Source: Poriferisulfidus sp965221375 (GTDB taxonomy: Bacteria; Pseudomonadota; Gammaproteobacteria; Poriferisulfidales; Poriferisulfidaceae). Taken from it: 64,000 nucleotides of DNA. Of the stretch, positions 16,249 through 27,842 are shown piece by piece. How positions within the stretch are numbered: position 1 is the first letter of the stretch; each line of letters begins with the position of its first letter. Below the pieces are notes generated by a model. That model was not told the DNA's origin. It worked only from the letters and a program-made list of their open reading frames with translations, and did not search any database. The position numbers and the translations under genes were made by a program. Location of the stretch: assembly GCA_965221375.1 (NCBI GenBank), contig OZ244883.1, positions 744,001 through 808,000 on the forward strand. The letters run 5' to 3'.

Positions 16249-19200
16249 ATGCCTGAAAGTAGCGTGCCGCGTGACAGTCTGTACCGTTCCGAGTTCGATC
16301 GGGGCAGTTGTGGCTTTGGTTTGATCGCGCAAATGGACGATGAGCCCAGCCATGCGCTGGTGCAGACGGCCATTCACGCACTGGAGCGGATGACCCACCG
16401 CGGGGCGGTTGCAGCCGACGGAAAAACGGGTGACGGCTGTGGGTTGCTGCTCAAAATTCCTTCCGGTTATTTCCGCGACGTGGCGCAGCGCGAAGGTATC
16501 CATTTGGGTGATCGCAATGCGCTGGCCATGGTGTTTCTCAGCCAAGACGAGGAACGCGCGCAGGCCGGGCGGGAAGCACTGGAGACGCATGTCCGTGAGC
16601 AGGGATTCCAGCCACGTGGATGGCGATGCGTGCCCACCCACCCGGAAGCTCTGGGAGACCAGGCGCGCGCCACGGTGCCGCGCATTGAGCAAATGTTCAT
16701 CGACCTGGTGGGCGGCGACCCCTGGCACAGCGACGCCTCTTTGATGTTGGCGCGGCGTCGAGCCGAGCAAGACATGGCGGAAGATCCGGATTTTTATGTC
16801 TGCAGCATGTCGCCCAACATTATCAGTTACAAGGGCTTGATGATGCCGGAGTGGCTGCCGAAATTCTATCCGGACCTGCACGATGAGAATTTGAAATCTT
16901 CCATCTGCGTATTCCATCAGCGCTTCTCCACCAATACATTGCCGCAATGGTCATTGGCGCAGCCGTTCCGTTATTTGGCGCACAACGGCGAAATCAATAC
17001 GATTCGAGGCAACCGCAACTGGGCGGAGGCGCGGGCGCGTACGTTCAATAGCGCCGATCTGCCCGGTCTGGAGCAGCTGCGCCCACTGGTGTCCGCGACC
17101 GGTTCGGATTCCTGTGCGCTGGACAACATGCTGGAAGTGCTGCACGCCGGAGGCGTGGATATTTTCCGGGCCATGCGCCTGCTGATTCCGCCGGCCTGGC
17201 AGAACGCCAAAAACATGGATTCGGATTTGCGGGCGTTTTACGAATACAACTCCATGCACATGGAGCCCTGGGACGGACCCGCGGGCATCGTGTTGACGGA
17301 CGGGCGCTATGCGGCCTGTATTCTGGACCGCAACGGCCTGCGTCCGGCGCGCTACGTGATTACTCGCGACCGTTGCATCATGCTGGCTTCCGAAATCGGG
17401 GTGCACGACTATGCGGATGCGGAGGTGGTTGAAAAAGGCCGCCTGGGGCCCGGAGAAATGTTGGCGGTGGATACTCGAACCGGAGAGTTGCTGACCACGA
17501 AAAGCATCGATCGCCTCAACAGTACCCGCAATCCCTACTGGCAGTGGCTCCATGAAGGGTCCCGGCACATGCGGGCACTGGTCAGCCATCACGTCAAGCC
17601 GTGGAAGCCGCTTCCCCACAAGGACCTGCAGTGCTACGAAAAAATGTTCGATGTCAGCTATGAAGAGCGCGAACAGGTCTTGCGGGTTCTGGCGGAAATG
17701 GGCCAGGAGGCGACGGGTTCCATGGGGGACGATACGCCGTTGCCGGTGCTTTCCGGGAAGGTGCGTTCCTTATACGATTATTTTCGCCAGCAATTCGCGC
17801 AGGTCACCAATCCGGCCATTGACTCGTTGCGCGAAAAAATTGTCATGTCGCTGGAGACCTGTTTTGGTCCGGAACTCAATTTGTTTGAGGAAAGTCGTGA
17901 GCATGCGGAGCGGCTAATCACGCAATCCCCGGTTCTGACCCACAAAAAATACGAGCATCTGCTGACAATCGCGGATGCCAGTTACCAACCCTTCCGCATC
18001 GACCTCAACGTCGACGAACAGCAGGATTTGCGTGAGGCTGTGCAGACCATCGCCAATCAGGCAGTGCAGGCGGTGCGCGAAGGCTACGTCCTCATCATTT
18101 TGTCGGATCGGGACATACAGCCCGGAAAGATGCCCGTGCACGCGCTGCTGGCGACCGGAGCGGTGCATCATGCGCTGATTCGAGAGGGCATTCGATGCCA
18201 GGCCAATTTGATTGTGGACACCGGCACGGCCCGCGATCCGCACCATTTCGCAGCGCTGATTGGCTACGGGGCGACGGCCGTACATCCGTATTTGTCGATG
18301 CAGTCGTTGTATGACATGGCGCATATGGGGGAATTGGATGAAGAAGCCTTCACGGCGGTGGAGCGGACCTATTGCCGAGGCATCGACAAGGGCCTGCTCA
18401 AAATCATTTCCAAAATGGGCATTTCTGCGATCACCAGTTATCGGGGTGCGCAGTTGTTTGAGATTGTGGGGCTGGATTCGGAAGTGTCGGACCTGTGTTT
18501 TGTGGGCAATGTCAATCGCGTGGGAGGCGCCAACTTCGAGGATCTGGCGCAGGATCAACGCCAGCTGGCGGCACATGCCTGGAGTCGTGAGGATTTACGG
18601 CAAGGGGGCCTGCTCAAGTACGTCCACGACGAGGAATACCATGCGTTCAACCCCGACATCGTGCAGGCGCTGCAGGCGGCCGCGCGTAGCGGGGAAATGG
18701 AGGATTACCGAAAATTCCGGGATTTGGTGAACCAGCGCGAGCCGATGGTGCTTCGGGACTTGCTGCAGTTGCGCGAAGTCGAACCCATCCCGCTGGAAGA
18801 AGTCGAGCCTGTCGAAAATATCACGAAACGTTTTGATTCGGCCGGCATGTCGCTGGGCGCCTTGTCTCCGGACGCGCATGAGACCTTGGCACAGGCCATG
18901 AACCGCTTGGGTGCGCGTTCCAATTCGGGTGAAGGGGGCGAAGATCCGGCACGTTACGGCACCAACCGCACCTCGCGTATCAAGCAGGTGGCTTCCGGGC
19001 GCTTTGGGGTGACTCCCGAGTATCTGGTCAACGCGGATGTGCTGCAGATCAAAATCGCCCAGGGCGCCAAGCCCGGAGAAGGGGGACAGTTGCCGGGCCG
19101 TAAAGTGGATGCCTTGATTGCGCGTCTGCGATATTGCGATCCGGGCGTGACACTGATTTCTCCACCGCCGCATCACGATATTTATTCCATTGAGGACATC

Positions 19201-20706
19201 GCGCAGTTAATTTTCGACCTCAAGCAGGTCAACCCCGATGCCTTGGTGTCGGTCAAACTGGTGGCGTCCGCCGGGGTGGGCACGATTGCTGCGGGGGTCG
19301 CCAAAGCTTATTCGGATCTGATTACGATTTCCGGCTACGACGGGGGCACGGGAGCGAGCCCACTGACCAGCATTAAATATGCCGGCGGTCCCTGGGAGAT
19401 GGGCCTCAGTGAAACGCAAGTGGTTTTGCGCGCCAACAATTTGCGCGGCAAGGTGCGACTGCAGGCGGATGGCGGCCTGAAAACAGGTTTGGATGTGATC
19501 AAGGCAGCCATTCTGGGTGCGGAAAGTTTTGGTTTTGGTACTGCCCCCATGATTGCGATGGGCTGCAAATACTTGCGAATCTGCCATCTGAATAATTGCG
19601 CGACCGGAGTGGCGACCCAAAACAAAATCTTGCGTCGCGAACACTTTATCGGCGAAGTGGATATGGTGGTCAACTATTTCACGCTGGTTGCCCAGGAGGT
19701 GCGGGAATGGTTGGCGGCTTTGGGAGTGCGGGAACTGGAAGAATTGATTGGTCGTCCCGAATTTCTGCAAATCGGTGAAGGGGTAACCGATCGCCAGACG
19801 CGGATGGACCTGCAGCCGATTCTGTCGGAGGGTGGGGTCGCCCCAGAGGCGCCGCGTTTCTGTCAAGTGCCGAGTAACCCTTCGTTTGATCAGGGAGAAC
19901 TGGCCGAGCGGATGGTTCGCGACACACGCGAGGCGATTGAAGACAAAAAAGGCGGCGAATTTAGCTATGAGATCAACAACACCAACCGCTCCATAGGGGC
20001 GCGGGTATCGGGAGAAATTGCCCGCCGCCATGGCAACCATGGCATGAATGATGCGCCCATTCTCATTCGGTTGACCGGAATTGCCGGCCAAAGCTTTGGA
20101 GTCTGGAATGTCGGGGGTCTGCACCTGCGCCTGGAAGGCGACGCCAACGATTATGTCGGCAAGGGTATGGCGGGCGGCAAGCTGGTACTGCATCCCAGTT
20201 CGGATCTGGCATTGCCGGCGCACCGTACGCCGATTATGGGGAATACCTGCCTGTATGGGGCGACCGGAGGGAAATTGTTTGCGGCAGGCACCGCAGGCGA
20301 ACGGTTCGCAATCCGCAATTCCGGAGCTGCGGCGGTGATTGAAGGGGTCGGGGACCATGCCTGCGAATACATGACAGGTGGAGCCGTGGTGATTCTGGGC
20401 AGCACCGGCGTCAACTTTGGGGCGGGCATGACCGGAGGCTTTGCCTTGGTGTTGGATAAGCAGCAGGATTTTCCGGACCGATGCAATGATGAACTCATCC
20501 AGTGGCAGCCGTTGATTAATGAAGAATGTTCAGAATATCAACAGTATCTGCGAAGTATCTTGATGGAACATTGTGGCGAAACCGGCAGTGAGCGAGGCCG
20601 AAAAATTTTAGGCGCTTGGGACGAATGGTTGCCGCACTTTTGGTTGGTGACGGCGAAAGAAGCTGAAATTAAGACGTTACTGGACGGATTGCGCAAAGCG
20701 GCGTAG
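16249..20706 (+). CDS. gltB: Glutamate synthase (NADPH-type) large subunit
   Basis: Makes glutamate from glutamine and 2-oxoglutarate. With the ATG at 16249 (SD-like TGAGAA upstream; an in-frame TTG at 16237 is also possible) the protein has 1485 residues. Cys21 in GSCGFGLIA is the glutamine-amidotransferase nucleophile, exposed after removal of a short propeptide. Then come the amidotransferase, central and FMN synthase domains (ISGYDGGTGASP), the 3Fe-4S cysteines Cys1106, Cys1112, Cys1117, and a C-terminal GXGXG beta-helix. The small subunit gltD, which normally follows and delivers electrons from NADPH, is absent; dnaG follows after 29 nt. Confidence 0.96.
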   Translation: MPESSVPRDSLYRSEFDRGSCGFGLIAQMDDEPSHALVQTAIHALERMTHRGAVAADGKTGDGCGLLLKIPSGYFRDVAQREGIHLGDRNALAMVFLSQDEERAQAGREALETHVREQGFQPRGWRCVPTHPEALGDQARATVPRIEQMFIDLVGGDPWHSDASLMLARRRAEQDMAEDPDFYVCSMSPNIISYKGLMMPEWLPKFYPDLHDENLKSSICVFHQRFSTNTLPQWSLAQPFRYLAHNGEINTIRGNRNWAEARARTFNSADLPGLEQLRPLVSATGSDSCALDNMLEVLHAGGVDIFRAMRLLIPPAWQNAKNMDSDLRAFYEYNSMHMEPWDGPAGIVLTDGRYAACILDRNGLRPARYVITRDRCIMLASEIGVHDYADAEVVEKGRLGPGEMLAVDTRTGELLTTKSIDRLNSTRNPYWQWLHEGSRHMRALVSHHVKPWKPLPHKDLQCYEKMFDVSYEEREQVLRVLAEMGQEATGSMGDDTPLPVLSGKVRSLYDYFRQQFAQVTNPAIDSLREKIVMSLETCFGPELNLFEESREHAERLITQSPVLTHKKYEHLLTIADASYQPFRIDLNVDEQQDLREAVQTIANQAVQAVREGYVLIILSDRDIQPGKMPVHALLATGAVHHALIREGIRCQANLIVDTGTARDPHHFAALIGYGATAVHPYLSMQSLYDMAHMGELDEEAFTAVERTYCRGIDKGLLKIISKMGISAITSYRGAQLFEIVGLDSEVSDLCFVGNVNRVGGANFEDLAQDQRQLAAHAWSREDLRQGGLLKYVHDEEYHAFNPDIVQALQAAARSGEMEDYRKFRDLVNQREPMVLRDLLQLREVEPIPLEEVEPVENITKRFDSAGMSLGALSPDAHETLAQAMNRLGARSNSGEGGEDPARYGTNRTSRIKQVASGRFGVTPEYLVNADVLQIKIAQGAKPGEGGQLPGRKVDALIARLRYCDPGVTLISPPPHHDIYSIEDIAQLIFDLKQVNPDALVSVKLVASAGVGTIAAGVAKAYSDLITISGYDGGTGASPLTSIKYAGGPWEMGLSETQVVLRANNLRGKVRLQADGGLKTGLDVIKAAILGAESFGFGTAPMIAMGCKYLRICHLNNCATGVATQNKILRREHFIGEVDMVVNYFTLVAQEVREWLAALGVRELEELIGRPEFLQIGEGVTDRQTRMDLQPILSEGGVAPEAPRFCQVPSNPSFDQGELAERMVRDTREAIEDKKGGEFSYEINNTNRSIGARVSGEIARRHGNHGMNDAPILIRLTGIAGQSFGVWNVGGLHLRLEGDANDYVGKGMAGGKLVLHPSSDLALPAHRTPIMGNTCLYGATGGKLFAAGTAGERFAIRNSGAAAVIEGVGDHACEYMTGGAVVILGSTGVNFGAGMTGGFALVLDKQQDFPDRCNDELIQWQPLINEECSEYQQYLRSILMEHCGETGSERGRKILGAWDEWLPHFWLVTAKEAEIKTLLDGLRKAA

Positions 20707-20735
20707 CATACTGGAAACGAAAAGTTTTCCGTCCG

Positions 20736-22517
20736 ATGCCAGGCAAATTGTTTCCACCAGAATTTTTGCCGCAGCTGCTGGCTCGGGTGGATCTGCCTGA
20801 ACTGATTGGCCGCTATGTCCCGCTGAAAAAAGTCGGACACGAATACAAGGCATGCTGTCCTTTTCATAACGAGAAAACACCTTCTTTTACGGTCAGTCCG
20901 CAGAAGGGCTTCTATCACTGCTTTGGGTGCGGTGCGCATGGGAATGCCATCGGGTTTTTGATGGACTACGACAAGCGCACGTTTGTGGAAGCGGTGGAAG
21001 AGTTGGCCCGCCAGGTGGGAATGGAAGTACCTCGAAGTAATCAGGGGACCTGGAAAAGTTACGATGCTTTGTATGCCTGCATGGAAGAGGCGAGTCGTTA
21101 TTACGCCACACAGCTGGCGCGTTCCGAGGTCGCCAAAAATTATGCGCGCGAGCGTGGCTTGACGGGGGAGATATGCAAGGAGTACCGCATCGGCTTCGCG
21201 CCACCGGGTTTTGAAAATATTGAGCCGGGATTGGCGAAAAAGTTTTCACGCGAGCAGTTGCTGCAGGTGGGGCTGCTGACGCAGAAGGACGGCAAGATCT
21301 ACGACAAATTCCGCAAACGGTTGATGTTTCCCATCCGTAATTTGCGCGGTCAGGTGGTGGCTTTTGGAGGGCGGGTGATCGAGGCGGAGGACATGCCCAA
21401 GTACATGAACTCGCCGGAGACGCCGATTTTTCACAAGGGCCGAGTGTTGTACGGGCTGCATGAAGTGCAGCGCCGCCGCGGCAAGATCGAAAATCTGGTG
21501 GTGACGGAAGGGTATATGGATGTCGTCAGTCTGGCGCAAGCCGGCGTACACAATGCCGTCGCGACCTTGGGCACCGCCACCACGGAAGACCATATTCGGC
21601 AAATGGGTCGCTTTTGCCGTACCTACACGTTCTGTTTTGATGGCGACCGGGCAGGTCGTGAGGCGGGCTGGCGGGCGTTGAAGAACTTGTTGCCGGTGAT
21701 TCGCGAGGGAGATCAGGTGCGGTTTGCTTTTTTACCGGAAGGAGAAGACCCGGACAGTTATATTCGCGCCCAGGGTCCGGAAGGGTGGCAAAAGTTTTTG
21801 AGCGAATCGGACCTGCTGGAGGATTATTTCTTTACGCATCTTGCGGAAGCTCTGGATTTGACGACCGCACAAGGCAAAGCTGCGTTGGTGAGTGAAGCGC
21901 GACCCTTATTGGGGAGCATGAGAGATTCGGTCTTTCGTGACCTGATGGTGCAGAAACTCAAGGAGATGACGGGGCTGAATGTCCGGCAGTTGCGTCTGAA
22001 AACCGAAGAGCAGGCCGCAAGAAAATATCATCTGCAGCGACCGGCGGTCTCTCGGGACCGATCTCCGTTGCGCATCATGCTGCGCATGCTTTTGGAGTAT
22101 CCGGATTTATATCAGTCGGCGCCGTCTCCCAAAGAAATTGCCGCACTGGATGCGCCCGGCTGTCAAGTGCTTGCGCGCATCGTCGAACTGATTGCCCAGC
22201 ATCCGGAAACGAATGCGGGAGGCATTATTGCCTCGTTCCACGGTGAAAAAGAACAGGAGCACTTGAGCAGGCTGTTGCGCTGGAAGCCCATCGAATTGGA
22301 TCAAACGACCCGTGCGGAGGAGGTGCGTGGCTCTTTTGTGCAGTGCTGGCATAAATTCGAGGGAGAGCATGTTCAACGGCTGATCAAATCCATGGAAGGT
22401 CAGGTTCTGGACCCGAGCGAGACACAAAAACTGGAACACTTGAAGCACCGTCGCATTGAGTTACGCCACCAATCCAAGAAAGTTAAAAGTTCTAATCCCC
22501 AGCGAGCGCAAGGCTAG
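20736..22517 (+). CDS. dnaG: DNA primase
   Basis: Synthesises RNA primers at the replication fork. The 593-residue protein has the CHC2 zinc site (Cys41, His44, Cys62, Cys65), a TOPRIM domain with VVTEGYMDVVSLAQAGV and FCFDGDRAGREAGWRA, and a C-terminal DnaB-interaction domain. In many gammaproteobacteria the order is rpsU-dnaG-rpoD; neither neighbour is present here, gltB being upstream and an unrecognised gene downstream. The start ATG matches the homology (MPGKLFPPEFLPQLLARVDL). Confidence 0.97.
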   Translation: MPGKLFPPEFLPQLLARVDLPELIGRYVPLKKVGHEYKACCPFHNEKTPSFTVSPQKGFYHCFGCGAHGNAIGFLMDYDKRTFVEAVEELARQVGMEVPRSNQGTWKSYDALYACMEEASRYYATQLARSEVAKNYARERGLTGEICKEYRIGFAPPGFENIEPGLAKKFSREQLLQVGLLTQKDGKIYDKFRKRLMFPIRNLRGQVVAFGGRVIEAEDMPKYMNSPETPIFHKGRVLYGLHEVQRRRGKIENLVVTEGYMDVVSLAQAGVHNAVATLGTATTEDHIRQMGRFCRTYTFCFDGDRAGREAGWRALKNLLPVIREGDQVRFAFLPEGEDPDSYIRAQGPEGWQKFLSESDLLEDYFFTHLAEALDLTTAQGKAALVSEARPLLGSMRDSVFRDLMVQKLKEMTGLNVRQLRLKTEEQAARKYHLQRPAVSRDRSPLRIMLRMLLEYPDLYQSAPSPKEIAALDAPGCQVLARIVELIAQHPETNAGGIIASFHGEKEQEHLSRLLRWKPIELDQTTRAEEVRGSFVQCWHKFEGEHVQRLIKSMEGQVLDPSETQKLEHLKHRRIELRHQSKKVKSSNPQRAQG

Positions 22518-22642
22518 GATTCGACTCACAATCCCGCTGCAGGGGCTGAATACGATAGGAATACGGTAGAATTAGGGCACTAGGCATCATTGCCGAATCC
22601 TAAACCCCGATCCGTCGCGTGCGGAGCATGCAGGACTTAAGT

Positions 22643-24559
22643 ATGGAAGGAGTACTGGAAATTCGAGACGGCTGCAATACTCCGGAGCAGTTATTGCGAA
22701 GTTTGGCTTTTGCTCGATATCTGAAAATTTACAAAGACGAATTTGTCAACGATTTGCTGCAGCGCGAGCAAAATCGCGATGAGGCGCAGCACAAAGCCGA
22801 GATGATTCGCGGAATCACTTCGCGAGACGTTACTTCCATTCTTGATTTCAACCATTTCCCGTCCCATGACGATCTGGAGCGTGCGCGCGCGATCGTCAAA
22901 TTTATTGATGGGGGTTTCCATCACTTTCGCAACAAAAGTTATTCCCGCCTGGTACGTCTGCAGAATGAAGTGGTCAGTTCCGGAACCGAAAGCCAGGAGA
23001 CAATCAAGGACAAGGTCACCGAAAAATCGGCGCAGTTGACCGATCTGATTTTGGAGACACGTCGCCGCTTGCTGTCACAGGTCGGCTTGGGCTATGGCGT
23101 GCGCCGCACTCCGGGCATGGACGCCTCGGCAAACGTGACGGCGGGCGAGATCTCCGGGCATTACTGCAACATTCCGGCCGACTACAGTCTGCTGTGCCAT
23201 GTGCCTTTGACGATGGCGGCGGATATTCGCACCGGCGTGGATTACCGCACACCCGCCAATCGACGCGCCTATCCGTTTTTCGAGTTGGATCACAACCCCC
23301 TGCATATGGAGAACTTTGATCCCGACGCATGGGTGTCGGTGCCGTTGCGGGTCGGTCGCTGGCTGATTGTGGCGTACATTCACAAATCCCGTGGCTGCAT
23401 TGAAATGGAGCCGGGCTTGCTGAATTTGTTCCCGTTTGCGGATGTGGAGCAGTCTTTCCCGACGATTCGTCCCGATGGGCTGTTTTTCTTTGGCGACCCG
23501 AACGCCAAATTTGGAGAGGACTTGGGGTATTACTGGGACTCGGACAACAACCTGCTGATCGGCATGGTGCCGAATCACGATGAGTACAAATATTTTGGCT
23601 ACTGCAAGAAACCCATCCTGACACTGCATAACGTGCTGGCGATTCGTGAGGGAGATTTACCCCTGCATTGCGGCTGCACGCGCTATATCGTCGGTTTTGA
23701 TGAAAAGAATGATCCTTATATTTCGGAGATGCTGGTCAAAGCGGATGACATGGGACGGTTGGCGCTGGAACGCATGGACGGCGCCAGTTATCGCAGGCTG
23801 GTGTTTTACGGCACGGAAATTGGCGCGTTTGCGTGTCTGGACGGCTTCAGTGAGCAGGCCAAGTTGGCCATGCAGGGGCGCGAGGTCGGCTACAACAACC
23901 ACATGGGATCCAATGCCCGGCAGATTGTGCCGGTGGCCGAAGAATCCGAAGTACGCATCGGCCATGATCTGGACGTGTTGCTTTATGCGAACAACTTTCT
24001 ACTCAAGGAAGAAGAGGAGTCCTGTGTGGATACGGATATTCCCTTGGATGAAGTCCTGGATCATTTCCGCAAGGGAGAGCGGGTCGCGGCGGGAAGCACC
24101 CAGACGCACCGGGGTAAAAAGGAAATCAGTTATTGGGCCAATCCGTTTCCGGCATTGAAGGACAATGATGACAATGTTCTTCATCCGGATTTGTATCAGC
24201 AGTTCAGCGAAACCGAAGCCGCTTTCATGAAAGATGTCGAGGCGCTGGTGGAGCGGGGAGAATTTCGTATCGGCGTGGCCTACAGCCAGTTGATGGCAGG
24301 GGTGTATGAGCATAACGACGACGACGATGTCGCGCGCTGCAATTTCGCCAACCGTGAGGAAATTGAGCAGCGGGCTCCCGAGCGCCTGGCTCAGGAACTG
24401 ATTCGTCTGGTCAAGAAAATTGCGGTCGAGAAACGACAGCGACTGAATAATGAAGTGTCGAAGATCGATGTGACGGTGGCCCTGGTCGGAGACAGCCGCA
24501 CCGGCAAGTCCGAGACTGCAGAAAAAATGGAAGGCGTCCTAGGTCTGACGCTGGTCTAA
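22643..24559 (+). CDS. Large uncharacterised protein ending in an HPr-kinase-like P-loop
   Basis: I do not recognise this protein with confidence. From the ATG at 22643 (AGGAC upstream; ATG 22628 and GTG 22619 are alternatives) it has 638 residues. Residues 1-150 are mostly helical and charged; 155-360 are mixed, rich in aromatics, Gly and Pro, with a clustered HCGC at 342-345; 525-600 are again helical and acidic/basic. The very end carries VALVGDSRTGKSETAEKM: GDSRTGKS (616-623) closely resembles the Walker A of HPr kinase/phosphorylase (GDSGIGKSE) and more distantly PEP carboxykinase. Only 15 residues follow, so no Walker B or catalytic half is present. No frame continues the domain in the 53 bp before valS, so this is either the family's natural end or an old truncation. 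A recalled, untested possibility is a DUF4914-like family. Confidence 0.7.
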   Translation: MEGVLEIRDGCNTPEQLLRSLAFARYLKIYKDEFVNDLLQREQNRDEAQHKAEMIRGITSRDVTSILDFNHFPSHDDLERARAIVKFIDGGFHHFRNKSYSRLVRLQNEVVSSGTESQETIKDKVTEKSAQLTDLILETRRRLLSQVGLGYGVRRTPGMDASANVTAGEISGHYCNIPADYSLLCHVPLTMAADIRTGVDYRTPANRRAYPFFELDHNPLHMENFDPDAWVSVPLRVGRWLIVAYIHKSRGCIEMEPGLLNLFPFADVEQSFPTIRPDGLFFFGDPNAKFGEDLGYYWDSDNNLLIGMVPNHDEYKYFGYCKKPILTLHNVLAIREGDLPLHCGCTRYIVGFDEKNDPYISEMLVKADDMGRLALERMDGASYRRLVFYGTEIGAFACLDGFSEQAKLAMQGREVGYNNHMGSNARQIVPVAEESEVRIGHDLDVLLYANNFLLKEEEESCVDTDIPLDEVLDHFRKGERVAAGSTQTHRGKKEISYWANPFPALKDNDDNVLHPDLYQQFSETEAAFMKDVEALVERGEFRIGVAYSQLMAGVYEHNDDDDVARCNFANREEIEQRAPERLAQELIRLVKKIAVEKRQRLNNEVSKIDVTVALVGDSRTGKSETAEKMEGVLGLTLV

Positions 24560-24587
24560 AGACCCTCAAACATTTATTTTCAAGATT

Positions 24588-24605
24588 CCCGCACTTCCTT
24601 GCGGG
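24588..24605. terminator. Possible bidirectional terminator hairpin
   Basis: CCCGCA (24588-24593) pairs with TGCGGG (24600-24605) over a 6-nt loop in the 53-bp gap between two convergent genes. Neither flank has a strong T tract, so termination efficiency is uncertain. Confidence 0.45.
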
Positions 24606-24612
24606 GCATGCA

Positions 24613-27372
<2,760 letters not shown>

Positions 27373-27407
27373 CTGTGCCGACGAGGCGGACAGGTACGTG
27401 CGGGCCT

Positions 27408-27842
27408 TTATTTGACAATCTGGTGTTCGGGAGTGAGACCTTGATCGCGATATTGCCGAAAACGGCTACGTCCCGATTGTTTGCTGACATCATCGGGGCC
27501 GACGACTTCCAGAATCTGTTTGAAAGAGGCGAAATCTTCCAGCATGTCATCCGAAAGATTGATCAGCACATCGCGTTCTTCCGGCAACCATTGATCGTGA
27601 ATGGTGACGTGTACATGTTCACTGGGCGGCGCACCAATGCTATGGGGAAGAAAGCTTTGGTCGCGAAACGTCCACAACTGCCCATCCAGGTCGGCCGCGG
27701 TGCGTTCGTCCGGGACTCGAATATGTACGCGCCGTCCTTCTTCGACCGCTTTCTCGGTAAGACGGCATACATGCAGATCGCGCCGTCCTTTTTCAAGGAT
27801 GTGAAAACAAAGATCCGGCATCGGGTCAGGATTGTCCGGCAT
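27408..27842 (-). CDS. holC: DNA polymerase III chi subunit
   Basis: Chi links the clamp-loader complex to single-stranded-DNA-binding protein. The 144-residue protein has the chi-family pattern: a thioredoxin-like N-terminus (LCFHILEKGRRDLHVCRLTEKAVEEGRRVHI), LDGQLWTFRDQSFLPHSIG, and VLINLSDD. The pepA-holC-valS order supports the call. The first ATG (27842) overlaps pepA by 17 nt; an ATG at 27821 giving MPDLCFHIL fits the family better and leaves a 4-nt gap. Confidence 0.9.
   Translation of the reverse strand: MPDNPDPMPDLCFHILEKGRRDLHVCRLTEKAVEEGRRVHIRVPDERTAADLDGQLWTFRDQSFLPHSIGAPPSEHVHVTIHDQWLPEERDVLINLSDDMLEDFASFKQILEVVGPDDVSKQSGRSRFRQYRDQGLTPEHQIVK

Noticed and set aside
19207..20358. 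A 383-codon open frame on the - strand opposite gltB
   Set aside because: Antisense to the conserved FMN and beta-helix domains of gltB; no start signal or homology.
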